A stretch of DNA of 39,979 nucleotides from Succinatimonas sp. CAG:777 (GCA_000431835.1 HF987947.1:76211-116189), one strand, 5' to 3'; positions 25,572 through 35,130 are shown, counted from the stretch's first letter. A program made the numbers and translations. Notes: generated by a model from the sequence alone, not told the origin.

Positions 25572-26348
25572 TTAAGCCTTATTCAGACCTAAAACTTCAT
25601 TCATATCATATAAACCTGGTTTCTTGTTCTCAAGCCATAGAGCAGCTCTGAATGCTCCACGAGCGAAGGTCTGACGTGAGGTTGCAATATGGCTTAACTC
25701 AACGCGCTCACCTTCTGAGCAGAACATAGCAGTATGCTCACCTACGATATCACCACCACGGATTGATGAGAAACCGATAGAACCGTAGATACGCTCGCCA
25801 GTAATACCGTTACGACCTGCTACCATAACGTCTTTTAGATTTACGTGACGACCTTCAGCAGCTGCCTCGCCAATTGCTAAAGCAGTGCCTGATGGGCTGT
25901 CTACCTTATAACGGTGGTGAGCTTCAACAATTTCGATATCAGCATCAGCCATGATCTGAGCTGTCTTTTTAACAAGGTTTAATAAAACGTTAACGCCAAC
26001 AGAGAAGTTAGCAGCAAAAACGATAGGAATATGCTTTGAGTATTCCTTAATCTTATCGCGCTGCTCGTAATCGAAACCTGTGGTACCTAAGATAACTTTG
26101 CAGTTATGCTGCTTTGCATATTCAAGAATATTTAATGAGCACTCTGGACGAGAGAAATCGATGAACATGTCAGGAGCAGCTGACAGTTTTGAAGGCTCAT
26201 CTACAACTTCAACATTGCAGCCTGATGGTAGTGTATCGGTGCTCTTATCAATGCCGCATACAACCTTTGCGCCATCAAGACCTAAACAGCAGTCCCACAG
26301 TGCGTGTCCCATGCGTCCGCCTAAACCTACAATACCAACCTTAAGCAT
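25572..26348 (-). CDS. dapB: 4-hydroxy-tetrahydrodipicolinate reductase
   Basis: NAD(P)H-dependent step of the diaminopimelate/lysine pathway, needed for peptidoglycan. Motifs: GIVGLGGRMGHAL at the N-terminus (nucleotide binding), ILGTTGF, and the active-site signature EAHHRYKVDSPSGTAL, where most relatives have HHRHKVD, so Tyr replaces the last His. ATG 26348 follows AAAGGAG and gives 258 aa; a longer in-frame start at 26372 has no such site and adds a foreign N-terminus. The start overlaps the last codons of the upstream acetyltransferase gene by 8 nt, which suggests coupling within a nadK-recN-GNAT-dapB operon. Confidence 0.95.
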   Translation of the reverse strand: MLKVGIVGLGGRMGHALWDCCLGLDGAKVVCGIDKSTDTLPSGCNVEVVDEPSKLSAAPDMFIDFSRPECSLNILEYAKQHNCKVILGTTGFDYEQRDKIKEYSKHIPIVFAANFSVGVNVLLNLVKKTAQIMADADIEIVEAHHRYKVDSPSGTALAIGEAAAEGRHVNLKDVMVAGRNGITGERIYGSIGFSSIRGGDIVGEHTAMFCSEGERVELSHIATSRQTFARGAFRAALWLENKKPGLYDMNEVLGLNKA

Positions 26349-26835
26349 TATAAAACTCCTTTCGCATAACAATTAAGTGGTCTAATTTTACACTTACTTT
26401 TGCAAATTGTAACGAGGTGTAGAAGCTGATTGCCCTTTTATTGAGCACTTCCACATCAACTTCGATTGATGATCCGCCCTTGATTCTAACCATCTGTTCT
26501 GCTGTCTGAAGTAAGAGTTTACCTATTCCAAGGCGCATATAAAGCGGATCGATATACAGTGCGAGAATTTTACCTGACTCTATTTCATTTTTAAAAGTTA
26601 AGAAACCATAGAGATTTTTTGCACCACAAGCAAGCACTGTCCGATAATTTTCATCAGAAAGACGGTTCTCCCATAGTGCAGTAAATTGAGGATGGGTAAA
26701 GGTAAAAGGTTCCCTGCGATTCTCATAATGAGAGGCATTAAGTTCAAGGCGAGCGATATTGCTTGCATCGGTCACATTAGCCCAGCGGATATGAACCTTA
26801 AGATTTCCTTTTACAAAGACGGTATTGTTTTTCAC
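26341..26835 (-). CDS. GNAT-family N-acetyltransferase
   Basis: A 164-aa GNAT protein. The core starts at VHIRWANVTDASNIARLEL, and the acetyl-CoA loop is MRLGIGKLLLQTAEQM near residue 104, preceded by ILALYIDPLY. The C-terminal LNKRAISFYTSLQF fits motif B. Substrate unknown; protein or small-molecule acetylation are both possible. The GTG start at 26835 follows AGGTTG by about 6 nt. It sits 14 nt after recN and overlaps dapB by 8 nt, so it is co-transcribed with them. It is not part of the usual nadK-recN neighbourhood. Confidence 0.83.
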   Translation of the reverse strand: MKNNTVFVKGNLKVHIRWANVTDASNIARLELNASHYENRREPFTFTHPQFTALWENRLSDENYRTVLACGAKNLYGFLTFKNEIESGKILALYIDPLYMRLGIGKLLLQTAEQMVRIKGGSSIEVDVEVLNKRAISFYTSLQFAKVSVKLDHLIVMRKEFYNA

Positions 26836-26849
26836 GTAAGCAACCTGTA

Positions 26850-28526
26850 TTAAGCTTTTTGATTGGCTTTATTTAACAGCGCTTGAGCGCTTTGACGAGT
26901 AGCTTCTGTTACAACGTTACCGCCCATCATACGAGAGATTTCCTCGACTCGACCATCATTATCAAGCTCAGATACATTTGAGACTACATTCTGCCCCTGC
27001 TGAGATTTTGAGACTAAGAGTTGATGATCAGCAGCAGCTGCAACCTGTGGTAAATGAGTTACGGTAATTACCTGCACATCCTTACCTAAAAGGTGTAACA
27101 GCTCACCTACAGCAGAAGCCGTACGACCTGAGATACCAGTATCAACCTCATCAAAGATCAATGTCTGTGTCGAGCCTTTACGTGAGGTTAAAACCTCAAT
27201 TGCTAAAGCAAGACGTGATAACTCACCACCTGAGGCTACAGCACCTAAACCTTTTGGTGCTTCTCCTAGGTTTGCTGAGAACAAAAATTCAGCATTGTCG
27301 CGACCTGTAGCTCTAGGTCTTATAGTCTCATCACGAGTTACTTTAACCTCAAACACGCCATCTGGCATTGCTAAGGTTCTAATCTTTAAAGTTACATCCT
27401 GAGACATCTTTGTAGCAGCTTTTGCTCTTAAGTCTGATAACTCTCTAGCTTCTGTCTCATAGGCATCTCTTAACTTTTTAACGTTAGCAGTTAATGATGC
27501 AATCTGCTCTTTTAAAGATAAAAAGTGCTCTATATCTTTTTCTAACTTGTCTTTAATCTTATAAAGCTCGTTTGGCTTTATCTCAAAACGGCGAGCTAAT
27601 TCGTGGCATTTTGAGAGTTTGTCAGATAACTCTTCAACTAAAGCAGGATTAGCCTTTAAGGTAAGTGAATCTAACTTTTCACGAGCTAAATCCAAATGCT
27701 CACAAGCAGTTGAAAGATCTGCAACAATAGGATCGATACTGTCTTTAGCAAAGACAGCTACTTTTGATAAATCGGTAATTCTTGCAGAAATGATATCAAT
27801 GATGTTATGCTCTTCGTTCTCAAGCACACCTTGAGCTAAAGCTACAGCATCTGATGCCTGTGTCTGATGCTGTAGGGCATCATAATCTGAGCTTATCTGC
27901 TCATAGTCGCCTTCGTGCAGATCAAGCTTATTTAATAAGTCTAATTCATAACGTAAGGTCTTATAGGTCTGAGCGCCAGCTAACTGCTCGTCTGCTAGTT
28001 CCTGCAAATGCTGACGGTTCTTATTATATTTATCAAAGGATAGTTTTACAGCTTCAACTTTGTCTTTTAATCTGCCAAAGCTGTCTACTAAGGATAGCTG
28101 ATTGTTCTTATCAATAAGCTTAATGCTTGCATGCTGTCCGTGAATTGCCACAATGTAAGAGCCTAGCTCTTTTAGTAAGGATAAAGTACAAGGAGAACCG
28201 TTAATATAAGACTTTGACTTACCATCTGCTCCTATAACACGGCGGAGCATTAGAGTGTTATCCTCTGCTGTAAGCTCACGCTCGTTTAGAAAATCGATAA
28301 CAGCCTGATTGTTCTCAATTGAAAACACCGCATCAAGCTCAGCTTTAGCACAGCCTGTTCTTACGCACATAGCATCTGCTCTTGCACCTAAGAGCATAGA
28401 TAAAGCATCTACAGTTAATGATTTACCAGCACCGGTTTCACCTGTAATACAGGTCATGCCACTATGAAAATCAAGGGTATTTTTATCACTTAAAGCAAAG
28501 TCTTTTACGATTAATTGTTCAAGCAT
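26850..28526 (-). CDS. recN: DNA repair protein RecN
   Basis: SMC-like ATPase that holds DNA ends or sister chromatids together during double-strand break repair. At 558 aa it matches the family. The Walker A motif GETGAGKS is near residue 30, and a long charged coiled-coil centre spans about 150-360. The ABC signature VASGGELSRLALAIE and Walker B TLIFDEVDTGISG are followed by VITVTHLPQVAAAADHQ. The ATG follows GGAGT. It lies 38 nt after nadK, the order seen in many gammaproteobacteria. No LexA box is obvious upstream. Confidence 0.96.
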   Translation of the reverse strand: MLEQLIVKDFALSDKNTLDFHSGMTCITGETGAGKSLTVDALSMLLGARADAMCVRTGCAKAELDAVFSIENNQAVIDFLNERELTAEDNTLMLRRVIGADGKSKSYINGSPCTLSLLKELGSYIVAIHGQHASIKLIDKNNQLSLVDSFGRLKDKVEAVKLSFDKYNKNRQHLQELADEQLAGAQTYKTLRYELDLLNKLDLHEGDYEQISSDYDALQHQTQASDAVALAQGVLENEEHNIIDIISARITDLSKVAVFAKDSIDPIVADLSTACEHLDLAREKLDSLTLKANPALVEELSDKLSKCHELARRFEIKPNELYKIKDKLEKDIEHFLSLKEQIASLTANVKKLRDAYETEARELSDLRAKAATKMSQDVTLKIRTLAMPDGVFEVKVTRDETIRPRATGRDNAEFLFSANLGEAPKGLGAVASGGELSRLALAIEVLTSRKGSTQTLIFDEVDTGISGRTASAVGELLHLLGKDVQVITVTHLPQVAAAADHQLLVSKSQQGQNVVSNVSELDNDGRVEEISRMMGGNVVTEATRQSAQALLNKANQKA

Positions 28527-28564
28527 AACTACTCCAAAAACAGACTCAAACTTAAAGTTTGGTC

Positions 28565-29482
28565 CTAAACAAGACTTTGAGCCCAGCCTAATTTCTGACG
28601 TAACAGGCTGTAATAGTCATAACCTTGAGGGTGAATAAGTGTCAAAGGTATGTGATGCTGTCTTATAAGTACAGAGCTTTTAGTATCAGCTCTCATGGTT
28701 ACCTGACCATCACAGTTGATTGCAATTAACTCTGCCATATCATCAGGACATTCAAAGTCGATTCTAACCTCTGATTTTCCTGGAATGATAATAGGAGAGC
28801 AGTTTAGTGACTGTGGGAACATTGGCACTAGTGACAGAACATCAAGATTTGGTTCAATAATAGGACCACCTGCTGATAATGAATATGCAGTTGAGCCTGT
28901 AGGTGTATTGACGATAATACCGTCACCTCTTAGGGTGTACATATAGGTACCATCAATAGTTACTCTAAACACCATCATATGAGCCATGGTGCCTGAGTGA
29001 ATAACGGTTTCGTTAGTTGCTAATGACTGACCGATTAACTCACCTACTCCATCTTCAGAATCTCGAGAGACACGAACATCAATCATGGTTCTGTCCTCTA
29101 ATGAGTAGTAGCCTTTTACAACCTTTTTTAAGCTCTCATCAAGATTGTCAGGATTGACATCGGTAAGCAGACCTAAATGTCCGCGGTTAATACCTAATAC
29201 TGGAACTTTCAAATCTACTAAGGTTCTGGCTGCACCTAAAACAGAGCCATCTCCACCTACAACGATGATAAGGTCAAGATCTCGCATCTGACGACGGGTA
29301 ATACTTTCAATTTCAGGAATATTAAAGCCTACAGATGTATTAGCCTCAAGATATACTTTTACACCTAATTTGGTTAGTTTTGAGGCAATATCTCTGATAG
29401 CTCCAGACACAGGACGCTTATACACTTTAGATACAATTACAGCTGATTTAATTGGCTTTTGCTGTACCATTGAAGCTACCAC
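28565..29482 (-). CDS. nadK: NAD kinase
   Basis: Phosphorylates NAD+ to NADP+. It is 305 aa (E. coli 292). Key motifs are VVGGDGSVLGAAR near residue 75 (the GGDGS catalytic loop), GINRGHLGLLTDV, NETVIH, and TPTGSTAYSLSAGGPII. The GTG at 29482 is the likely start because TTAGGAGAG lies just before it; the next in-frame ATG (29470) is too far from that site. It heads a putative operon with recN, a GNAT gene and dapB. Confidence 0.95.
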   Translation of the reverse strand: MVASMVQQKPIKSAVIVSKVYKRPVSGAIRDIASKLTKLGVKVYLEANTSVGFNIPEIESITRRQMRDLDLIIVVGGDGSVLGAARTLVDLKVPVLGINRGHLGLLTDVNPDNLDESLKKVVKGYYSLEDRTMIDVRVSRDSEDGVGELIGQSLATNETVIHSGTMAHMMVFRVTIDGTYMYTLRGDGIIVNTPTGSTAYSLSAGGPIIEPNLDVLSLVPMFPQSLNCSPIIIPGKSEVRIDFECPDDMAELIAINCDGQVTMRADTKSSVLIRQHHIPLTLIHPQGYDYYSLLRQKLGWAQSLV

Positions 29483-29516
29483 GACTCTCTCCTAAAATTA
29501 TATTATTCAAGCCTCT

Positions 29517-29545
29517 ATTGTACATTCTGCTTACGTCTTTTTCAA
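29517..29545 (-). promoter_or_regulatory. Sigma-70 promoter of the nadK-recN operon
   Basis: On the minus strand TTGAAA (29545-29540), exactly 17 nt, TACAAT (29522-29517). The predicted start is about 25-30 nt before the nadK GTG. Confidence 0.65.
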
Positions 29546-29638
29546 AGTTACAGAACTTACCGATAAAAAGCTGTATAAACGATCATAATTTGACAAGATA
29601 ATTAATCTATACTTATCCTAACTGTTAGGAGATATGAT

Positions 29639-29913
29639 ATGAACTACCGTATTGGACTGCCCCTTTTGGAAAAATTGCCTACAAATTCGGCTTTACCCTA
29701 ACTTTTAGGGTTGTTATTCATAAAGATAATGAAAATAAGGTTTATTAGTGCAAAAGTCCAGATCTTCCGGGATTGATTGCTAAGATGCCTACAATTGAGG
29801 GGCTTATCAAAGAAGTTAACATCATTGCAGAAGAACTTCTTGAGCTCAATTACAACTTGAAGCCACGTCATACTAAGTTTTATTTTCTCAACAATATGGA
29901 ACATTTGGCTTAA
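29639..29913 (+). pseudogene. hicB: Decayed HicB antitoxin (DUF1902 type)
   Basis: Starts MNYRIGLPL from ATG 29639 with GGAGA upstream, as in HicB proteins beginning YRIGxPFWK. A frameshift near 29665 is needed to reach AYKFGFTLTFRVVIHKDNEN. A TAG then interrupts at KVY*CKSPDLPGLIAKMP before the frame runs to TAA 29911. The SPDLPGL segment is the HicB hallmark. With at least two lesions no full antitoxin can be made. hicA follows immediately. Confidence 0.8.
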
Positions 29914-30111
29914 ATGGGAACAGATTACTACGATAAACTTATAGCTTACCTCAAGGACAAAGGGTGCTATTTAGTCAGACAAGGCAAAGGTTCCCACAAA
30001 ATATGGTTCAGTCCTATTACAAACAGGCATTTTCCTGTTGCTTATACAATTCACAGCAGAAGCACTGCTAACGAGGGATGCAAATAAGCAGGCTTGGAAA
30101 AGCACTTTTAA
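29914..30111 (+). pseudogene. hicA: HicA toxin gene truncated by a stop codon
   Basis: From ATG 29914 the product reads DYYDKLIAYLKDKGCYLVRQ, then GKGSHKIWFSPITNRHF, which holds the catalytic His of this double-stranded-RNA-binding-fold mRNA interferase. TAA at 30085-30087 interrupts where the family has KQAGL; the frame continues AGLEKHF to TAA 30109. The stop is one base from CAA. The 57-aa product lacks only the last helix, so residual activity cannot be excluded, though the decayed hicB argues against it. Confidence 0.8.
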
Positions 30112-30158
30112 CAACTCCTTTCATTGCTCATTGAAATTAAAACTCTTTCCTCTATCTC

Positions 30159-30194
30159 AAAAAAAATACCCTGAACTTTTTATGATTCAGGGTA
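30159..30194 (-). terminator. Terminator of the rimP-nusA-infB-rbfA operon
   Basis: On the minus strand TACCCTGAA (30194-30186), 10-nt loop, TTCAGGGTA (30175-30167), then eight T. It lies just after rbfA. Confidence 0.92.
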
Positions 30195-30214
30195 CCTTTC
30201 TGTGTGTTTACAGA

Positions 30215-30571
30215 CTAGTTCTTGTTTAAGCCTTTAGCAATCAGAGCATCAAGTTTCATTGACTCTGTGAGTAATGAATCATAACGCAGATCAAGATCAG
30301 GCATATAACGTAAGTTTAGTCTTGAAGCTAACTGTGAACGTAAAAAGCCTTTAGCGCTCTTTAAGCCTTTCATAGCAGCATCAATTTCTTCTTTCTTATC
30401 TGTTAAAAAAGAAATGTAAACACGAGCATTTCTAAGATCAGGTGAAACATCAACTTCAGTGATAGTTGCATTCTTCACACGAGGATCATGAAGCTCATTT
30501 TGCAGCACATCTGCAAGCTCACGTCTTACAGCTGCTGCAACTCTTTCATTTCTACCGTAACTTCTTGGCAT
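30215..30571 (-). CDS. rbfA: Ribosome-binding factor A
   Basis: Small KH-fold protein that helps mature the 30S subunit (16S rRNA 5' end) and supports growth in the cold. It is 118 aa; E. coli RbfA has 133. Family sequence is clear: RVAAAVRRELADVLQNELHD near the start, then TITEVDVSPDLRNARVYISF, and the C-terminal LRYMPDLDLRYDSLL. The ATG follows AAAGGAA, 8 nt after infB. No truB or rpsO follows, unlike E. coli. Confidence 0.95.
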   Translation of the reverse strand: MPRSYGRNERVAAAVRRELADVLQNELHDPRVKNATITEVDVSPDLRNARVYISFLTDKKEEIDAAMKGLKSAKGFLRSQLASRLNLRYMPDLDLRYDSLLTESMKLDALIAKGLNKN

Positions 30572-30579
30572 AATTTCCT

Positions 30580-33108
30580 TTAATCAAGAGTACGTGCGAC
30601 TTCAACCTTCTCGAAGCACTCGATGCGGTCACCTACACGAACATCCTGGTAGTTCTTAACACAGATACCGCACTCGTTGTTCTGCTTAACCTCAGATACG
30701 TCATCCTTGAAACGACGTAATGAATCAAGCTCACCTTCGAAGATAACGGTATTGTCACGCAGCACACGGATAGGAGCTGAACGCTTTACGACGCCTTCAA
30801 CAACCATACAGCCTGCGATTGCACCATACTTAGGGTGACGGAAGATTTCACGAACTTCAGCATAACCGATGAAGTTTTCTCTGATCTCTTTCTTGAGCAG
30901 ACCAGACATAGCCTTCTTCACATCATCAATCAAGTCGTAAATGACACTGTAGTAGTGTAAGTCAACTGACTCTGAATCGATTACCTGACGGGCAGGACCA
31001 TCAGCACGAACGTTAAAGCCGATTACAACAGCACCATCAGCAGCAGCTAAGGTTGCGTCGTTTGCGGTAATACCACCAACACCTGAGCCGATAATCTTAA
31101 CCTGCACTTCTTCGTTACCAAGTTTTAGCAGAGCATCAGAAATAGCTTCAACAGAACCCTGAGTATCAGCCTTTAGAACAACCTTCAACTCTGAAGCATT
31201 GCTCTCCTTGAACATAGAAGCTAACTGTGCACTCTTCTGTTTTGCAATCTTTAACTCACGGTATTTACCCTGACGGAATAAAGCAACTTCACGAGCCTTT
31301 CTTTCATCAGCTACAACGGTAACCTCGTCACCTGCTGCAGGAACACCTGACAGACCGAATACCTCAACAGGGATTGAAGGACCAGCCTCGGTTACTTCCT
31401 TGCCATTTTCGTTTCTCATTGAACGAACACGACCATACTGCAGACCGCAAAGGATGATATCTCCCTTCTTTAAGGTACCAGAACGCACAAGAACTGTTGC
31501 TACAGGGCCACGACCTTTATCAAGACGAGACTCAATGGTTACGCCTTCAGCCATACCATCATGAACAGCTTTTAACTCTAAAACTTCAGCCTGTAGAGTA
31601 ATAGCCTCTAACAGATCATCAACGCCCATACCGGTCTTAGCTGAAACTTCAACGAACTGGTTCTCACCACCCATTGACTCAGGAATAACACTGTGCTGCA
31701 TTAACTCATTGATAACTCTCTGAGGGTCTGCACCTGGCTTATCCATCTTGTTGATAGCAACAATCATAGGAACCTTAGCTGCCTGAGCATGCTGAATAGC
31801 TTCTAAGGTCTGAGGCATTACACCGTCATCTGCTGCTACAACTAAAACTACGATATCAGTACACTGAGCACCACGAGCACGCATTGCAGTAAATGCTGCG
31901 TGACCTGGAGTATCTAAGAAGGTGATACCGTCATTACGAGTCTGTACGTGATAAGCACCGATACGCTGGGTAATACCACCAGCTTCGCCTACTGCTACCT
32001 TTGACTTTCTGATGTAGTCAAGTAAAGAGGTCTTACCATGGTCAACGTGCCCCATGATGGTAACAACAGGAGCACGAGGAGTTGCCTCTGCTTTTGAATC
32101 CTTGTTGCCGTTTAATAACTCGTCTTCAAGTTCATTCTCTTTACGCAGAATTACCTTGTGTCCCATTTCTTCAGCAACTAGCTGAGCTGTTGCCTGATCT
32201 AAAACCTGGTTGATAGTTACCATTTCACCTAATTTCATTAAGGTCTTGATAACTTCAGTTGCCTTAACAGCCATCTTAGCTGCTAATTCAGCTACAGTGA
32301 TGGTCTCACCGATCTCAACATCACGGTTTACAGGAACAGCAGGACGGTTAAAGCCGTGTTGCTGCTGATTTAATTTTGCAGCACCCTTTACGCTCTTACC
32401 ACCTTTACCGCCTTTCTGACGGCGATTGTTTGAATTCTGCTCATTCTCTTCAAAGCGCTTAGCTGAACGTCTGTCACCATTTCTGTCGCGGTGACGGCCT
32501 CTGTTTTCAGCCTCACGCTCCTGGCGAGCCTCAGCTTCACGAACATACTGTGAAGTTGTTGAATCGTCGTCATCATTCTCGTGAGAGCGAGCCTCTTCTT
32601 CTGCTGCCCAACGAGCCTCATTTTCTTCAGCTAACTTTCTGGCCTGCTCAGCAAGTCTCTTTGACTCTTCTTCAGACTTACGCTTTTGTTGCTCTTCTTG
32701 AGCACGACGTAACTCTTCAGTTGCCTTATCCTCATGCTTCTCTTTATGAGGAGCTGGAGTTGGCTTTGGCTGAGCCTTAACAGCCGCAGCCTTAGCTGCT
32801 TCTTTAGCCTTCTTGTCAGCCTCAGCTTTAGCAGCTGCAGCCTTGCGAGCTTCTTCGGCTTTTTTAGCTTCTTCGGCCTTACGAGCCTCTTCAGCTTTTC
32901 TTGCCTCTTCTTCAGCCTTTTGCTTAGCAATAGCTTCCTGCTCTAACTGAGCCTTACGCTCTTTAGGGTCGAAGTTAAATTTCTTTTTACGAACTTCAAC
33001 CTGAACTTTCTTAGCACCGCCTGCATTCTGCAAAGTCATAGTGCCAGAAGACTTCTTCTTTAAAGACATACGCTTTGGTGCATTGCCCTGATTTTCTTCA
33101 TTCATCAT
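30580..33108 (-). CDS. infB: Translation initiation factor IF-2
   Basis: GTPase that brings fMet-tRNA to the 30S subunit and promotes subunit joining. It is 842 aa. Residues 1-50 are an IF2-associated segment, 50-200 a very charged K/A/E/R helical linker, and about 262-316 the IF2_N domain (IGETITVAELAAKMAVKATE). The G domain has G1 GHVDHGKT (353-360), G3 DTPGH and G4 NKMD, followed by domains II-IV ending in the fMet-binding C2 domain. Two Met codons open the gene; AGGAAG suits the first. In E. coli shorter forms arise from internal starts; here that is unknown. It lies between nusA (15 nt) and rbfA (8 nt). Confidence 0.96.
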   Translation of the reverse strand: MMNEENQGNAPKRMSLKKKSSGTMTLQNAGGAKKVQVEVRKKKFNFDPKERKAQLEQEAIAKQKAEEEARKAEEARKAEEAKKAEEARKAAAAKAEADKKAKEAAKAAAVKAQPKPTPAPHKEKHEDKATEELRRAQEEQQKRKSEEESKRLAEQARKLAEENEARWAAEEEARSHENDDDDSTTSQYVREAEARQEREAENRGRHRDRNGDRRSAKRFEENEQNSNNRRQKGGKGGKSVKGAAKLNQQQHGFNRPAVPVNRDVEIGETITVAELAAKMAVKATEVIKTLMKLGEMVTINQVLDQATAQLVAEEMGHKVILRKENELEDELLNGNKDSKAEATPRAPVVTIMGHVDHGKTSLLDYIRKSKVAVGEAGGITQRIGAYHVQTRNDGITFLDTPGHAAFTAMRARGAQCTDIVVLVVAADDGVMPQTLEAIQHAQAAKVPMIVAINKMDKPGADPQRVINELMQHSVIPESMGGENQFVEVSAKTGMGVDDLLEAITLQAEVLELKAVHDGMAEGVTIESRLDKGRGPVATVLVRSGTLKKGDIILCGLQYGRVRSMRNENGKEVTEAGPSIPVEVFGLSGVPAAGDEVTVVADERKAREVALFRQGKYRELKIAKQKSAQLASMFKESNASELKVVLKADTQGSVEAISDALLKLGNEEVQVKIIGSGVGGITANDATLAAADGAVVIGFNVRADGPARQVIDSESVDLHYYSVIYDLIDDVKKAMSGLLKKEIRENFIGYAEVREIFRHPKYGAIAGCMVVEGVVKRSAPIRVLRDNTVIFEGELDSLRRFKDDVSEVKQNNECGICVKNYQDVRVGDRIECFEKVEVARTLD

Positions 33109-33123
33109 TCAAGTCTTCCTGTA

Positions 33124-34611
33124 TTATTTGTTTTCTTCTTTGAACCAGTACTCATTACGAGCTGCCATAATGATTTCACCAGCTTTCTTCTCATCTAAGC
33201 CTTCGATGTCAGTTAAATCATCGGTAGCCTGATCTGCAAGATCTTCACCTGACTTGATACCGTGAGCTACTAACTTAGCAGCTAATTCTTTATCAATACC
33301 GTCTAGTGATGATAATTGAGCGATAGCTTCAGCAGTTTCAGCATTTTCTTTGCTCTCAACAACCTTTCTTGCTATTTCCTGTAACTGAGATGCTGTTTCC
33401 TCATCCATACCATCAATAGCTAAAAGCTCTTCTGGTTCAACGTATGCAACTTCTTCTAAGGTGGTGAAGCCTGCATCTGACAGAGCAGTTGCGAACTCTT
33501 CATCAACATTTAAAGAATCTTCAAATAGCTTTACTACCTTACCTACTTCCTGCTGAATGCTTGACTCAAGTTCTTTCTCAGTCATAACCTTCAGATCCCA
33601 ACCGATAAGCTGTGAAGCTAAACGTACATTCTGACCGTTTCTACCGATTGCTAAAGCTAAGTTCTCTTCAGCTACAGCAATTAAGATAGTGTGGTCATCT
33701 TCGTTGATGATAATACGTGATACTTCAGCAGGTTCCATAGCATTGGTTACGTACTGAGCTAAGTTCTCATCGTATAAAACAACGTCAATCTTTTCACCTG
33801 ACAGCTCGTTGGATACTGCCATTACACGAGCGCCACGCATACCGATACATGCGCCACGAGGATCGATTCTTCTGTCCTTGGATCTTACAGCGATCTTTGC
33901 ACGTGAACCAGGATCACGAGCTGCGCCCATGATTTCGATTACGTCTTCACCAATCTCAGGTACTTCGATTCTGAATAACTCTTTTAAGAAATCAGGTGAA
34001 GTTCTTGAGCAGATGATCTGTGGACCACGATTTGGCTCTGAACGGATGTCCTGTAATAAAACCTTAACTCTGTCACCACGACCATAGGTCTCATGAGGAA
34101 TGATCTGCTCACGCTTTAGAACAGCTTCAGCGTTGTTGCCCAAATCTAAAACCATGATGTCATGAGTCTGCTTTTTAACGGTTGCATTCACAACATGACC
34201 GATTCTGTCACGCTGCTCTGCTACAACCTGCTCGCGCTCAGCATCTTTAACTTTCTGAGATAGAACCTGCTTTGCTGTCTGAATTGTAATACGGTCAAAC
34301 TCAACAGAAGGGATCTGCTCTTCAACAATATCACCAGCTTTAATACCAGGATGGTCAACAGCGGCTGCTGCAAGTGATATTTCCTGAGCAGGCTTCTCTA
34401 GTGGACCGTCAGTATCAACTACTTCCCAACGGCGGAAGGTGTCATATGAGCCGTCTTTCTTGTCAATTACAACACGAACTAAAATATCAACTGGATACTT
34501 TTTCTTGGTTGCAGTTGCTAATGCAGTCTCTAAAGCTTCAAAAATCTTATCTCTAGGAATAGCACGCTCGTTTGATAGTGCCTCTGCGATGGCAATGATC
34601 TCTTTACCCAT
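33124..34611 (-). CDS. nusA: Transcription termination/antitermination factor NusA
   Basis: Binds RNA polymerase and nascent RNA to control pausing, termination and antitermination. At 495 aa it equals E. coli NusA in length. The N-terminal RNAP-binding domain is about 1-125, the S1 domain about 135-200 (GHVVNATVKK...), and the KH domains about 230-350 (DPRGACIGMRGARV; AIGRNGQNVRLASQL). Two C-terminal acidic repeats, EFATALSDAGFTTLEEVAYV and ELAAKLVAHGIKSGEDLADQ, are present. In E. coli NusA represses its own operon; the leader ahead of rimP here could serve that purpose. Confidence 0.96.
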   Translation of the reverse strand: MGKEIIAIAEALSNERAIPRDKIFEALETALATATKKKYPVDILVRVVIDKKDGSYDTFRRWEVVDTDGPLEKPAQEISLAAAAVDHPGIKAGDIVEEQIPSVEFDRITIQTAKQVLSQKVKDAEREQVVAEQRDRIGHVVNATVKKQTHDIMVLDLGNNAEAVLKREQIIPHETYGRGDRVKVLLQDIRSEPNRGPQIICSRTSPDFLKELFRIEVPEIGEDVIEIMGAARDPGSRAKIAVRSKDRRIDPRGACIGMRGARVMAVSNELSGEKIDVVLYDENLAQYVTNAMEPAEVSRIIINEDDHTILIAVAEENLALAIGRNGQNVRLASQLIGWDLKVMTEKELESSIQQEVGKVVKLFEDSLNVDEEFATALSDAGFTTLEEVAYVEPEELLAIDGMDEETASQLQEIARKVVESKENAETAEAIAQLSSLDGIDKELAAKLVAHGIKSGEDLADQATDDLTDIEGLDEKKAGEIIMAARNEYWFKEENK

Positions 34612-34629
34612 TTTTAATTTAAGACCTCT

Positions 34630-35130
34630 CTATGATCCGCTTTTAGGAGCTTTTTTGTTGTTAGTTGGAAACTCTGGGACAACACGTGCTGTAGATACAT
34701 TTGAGAATGCAACTTCGATAAGACCTGAGATCTTATCGTTAATCTTCAGCATGCCATCATCAGTTACTTCATCTAAAGTACCTTGAAGCTTATGTCTGCC
34801 CTGAGTAGGAATTCTAAGTTCAGCTTTTACAGTTTTACCTGTATAAGCCTTAACTTGCTCAAGTGTGAACAAAATTCTGTCAAGACCAGGTGAAGATACC
34901 TCAAGTGTATATTTAGGAGCGATAAGGTCAGCTGCATCTAAAGCAGGAGATAATACATCCATTAACTCGCCACACTTATCTGCGCTTACACCTTGCTCAG
35001 AATCAACAAACACCTGCAACATCGCATGATCATTACCGCCACGGAATCTGATACCCCATACAGTAAGATCCATAGACTCCACCAGAGGAGTTACTAGCTC
35101 TGCTACTTTCTCTTCAATGGTTCCTGCCAT
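34630..35130 (-). CDS. rimP: Ribosome maturation factor RimP
   Basis: Assists early 30S assembly. It is 166 aa (E. coli about 150). The N-terminal half has VESMDLTVWGIRFRGGNDHA and LQVFVDSEQGVS; the central motif is KYTLEVSSPGLDRILFT, the family signature. The ATG follows GAGGT at 5-nt spacing. It is first in the rimP-nusA-infB-rbfA operon, and an intrinsic terminator sits only about 30 nt upstream of its start, between the promoter and the gene. Confidence 0.94.
   Translation of the reverse strand: MAGTIEEKVAELVTPLVESMDLTVWGIRFRGGNDHAMLQVFVDSEQGVSADKCGELMDVLSPALDAADLIAPKYTLEVSSPGLDRILFTLEQVKAYTGKTVKAELRIPTQGRHKLQGTLDEVTDDGMLKINDKISGLIEVAFSNVSTARVVPEFPTNNKKAPKSGS

Noticed and set aside
32388..32946. 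Several open frames opposite or shifted within infB
   Set aside because: They arise from the repetitive Lys/Ala/Glu linker of IF-2 and have the extreme composition expected of frame shadows.
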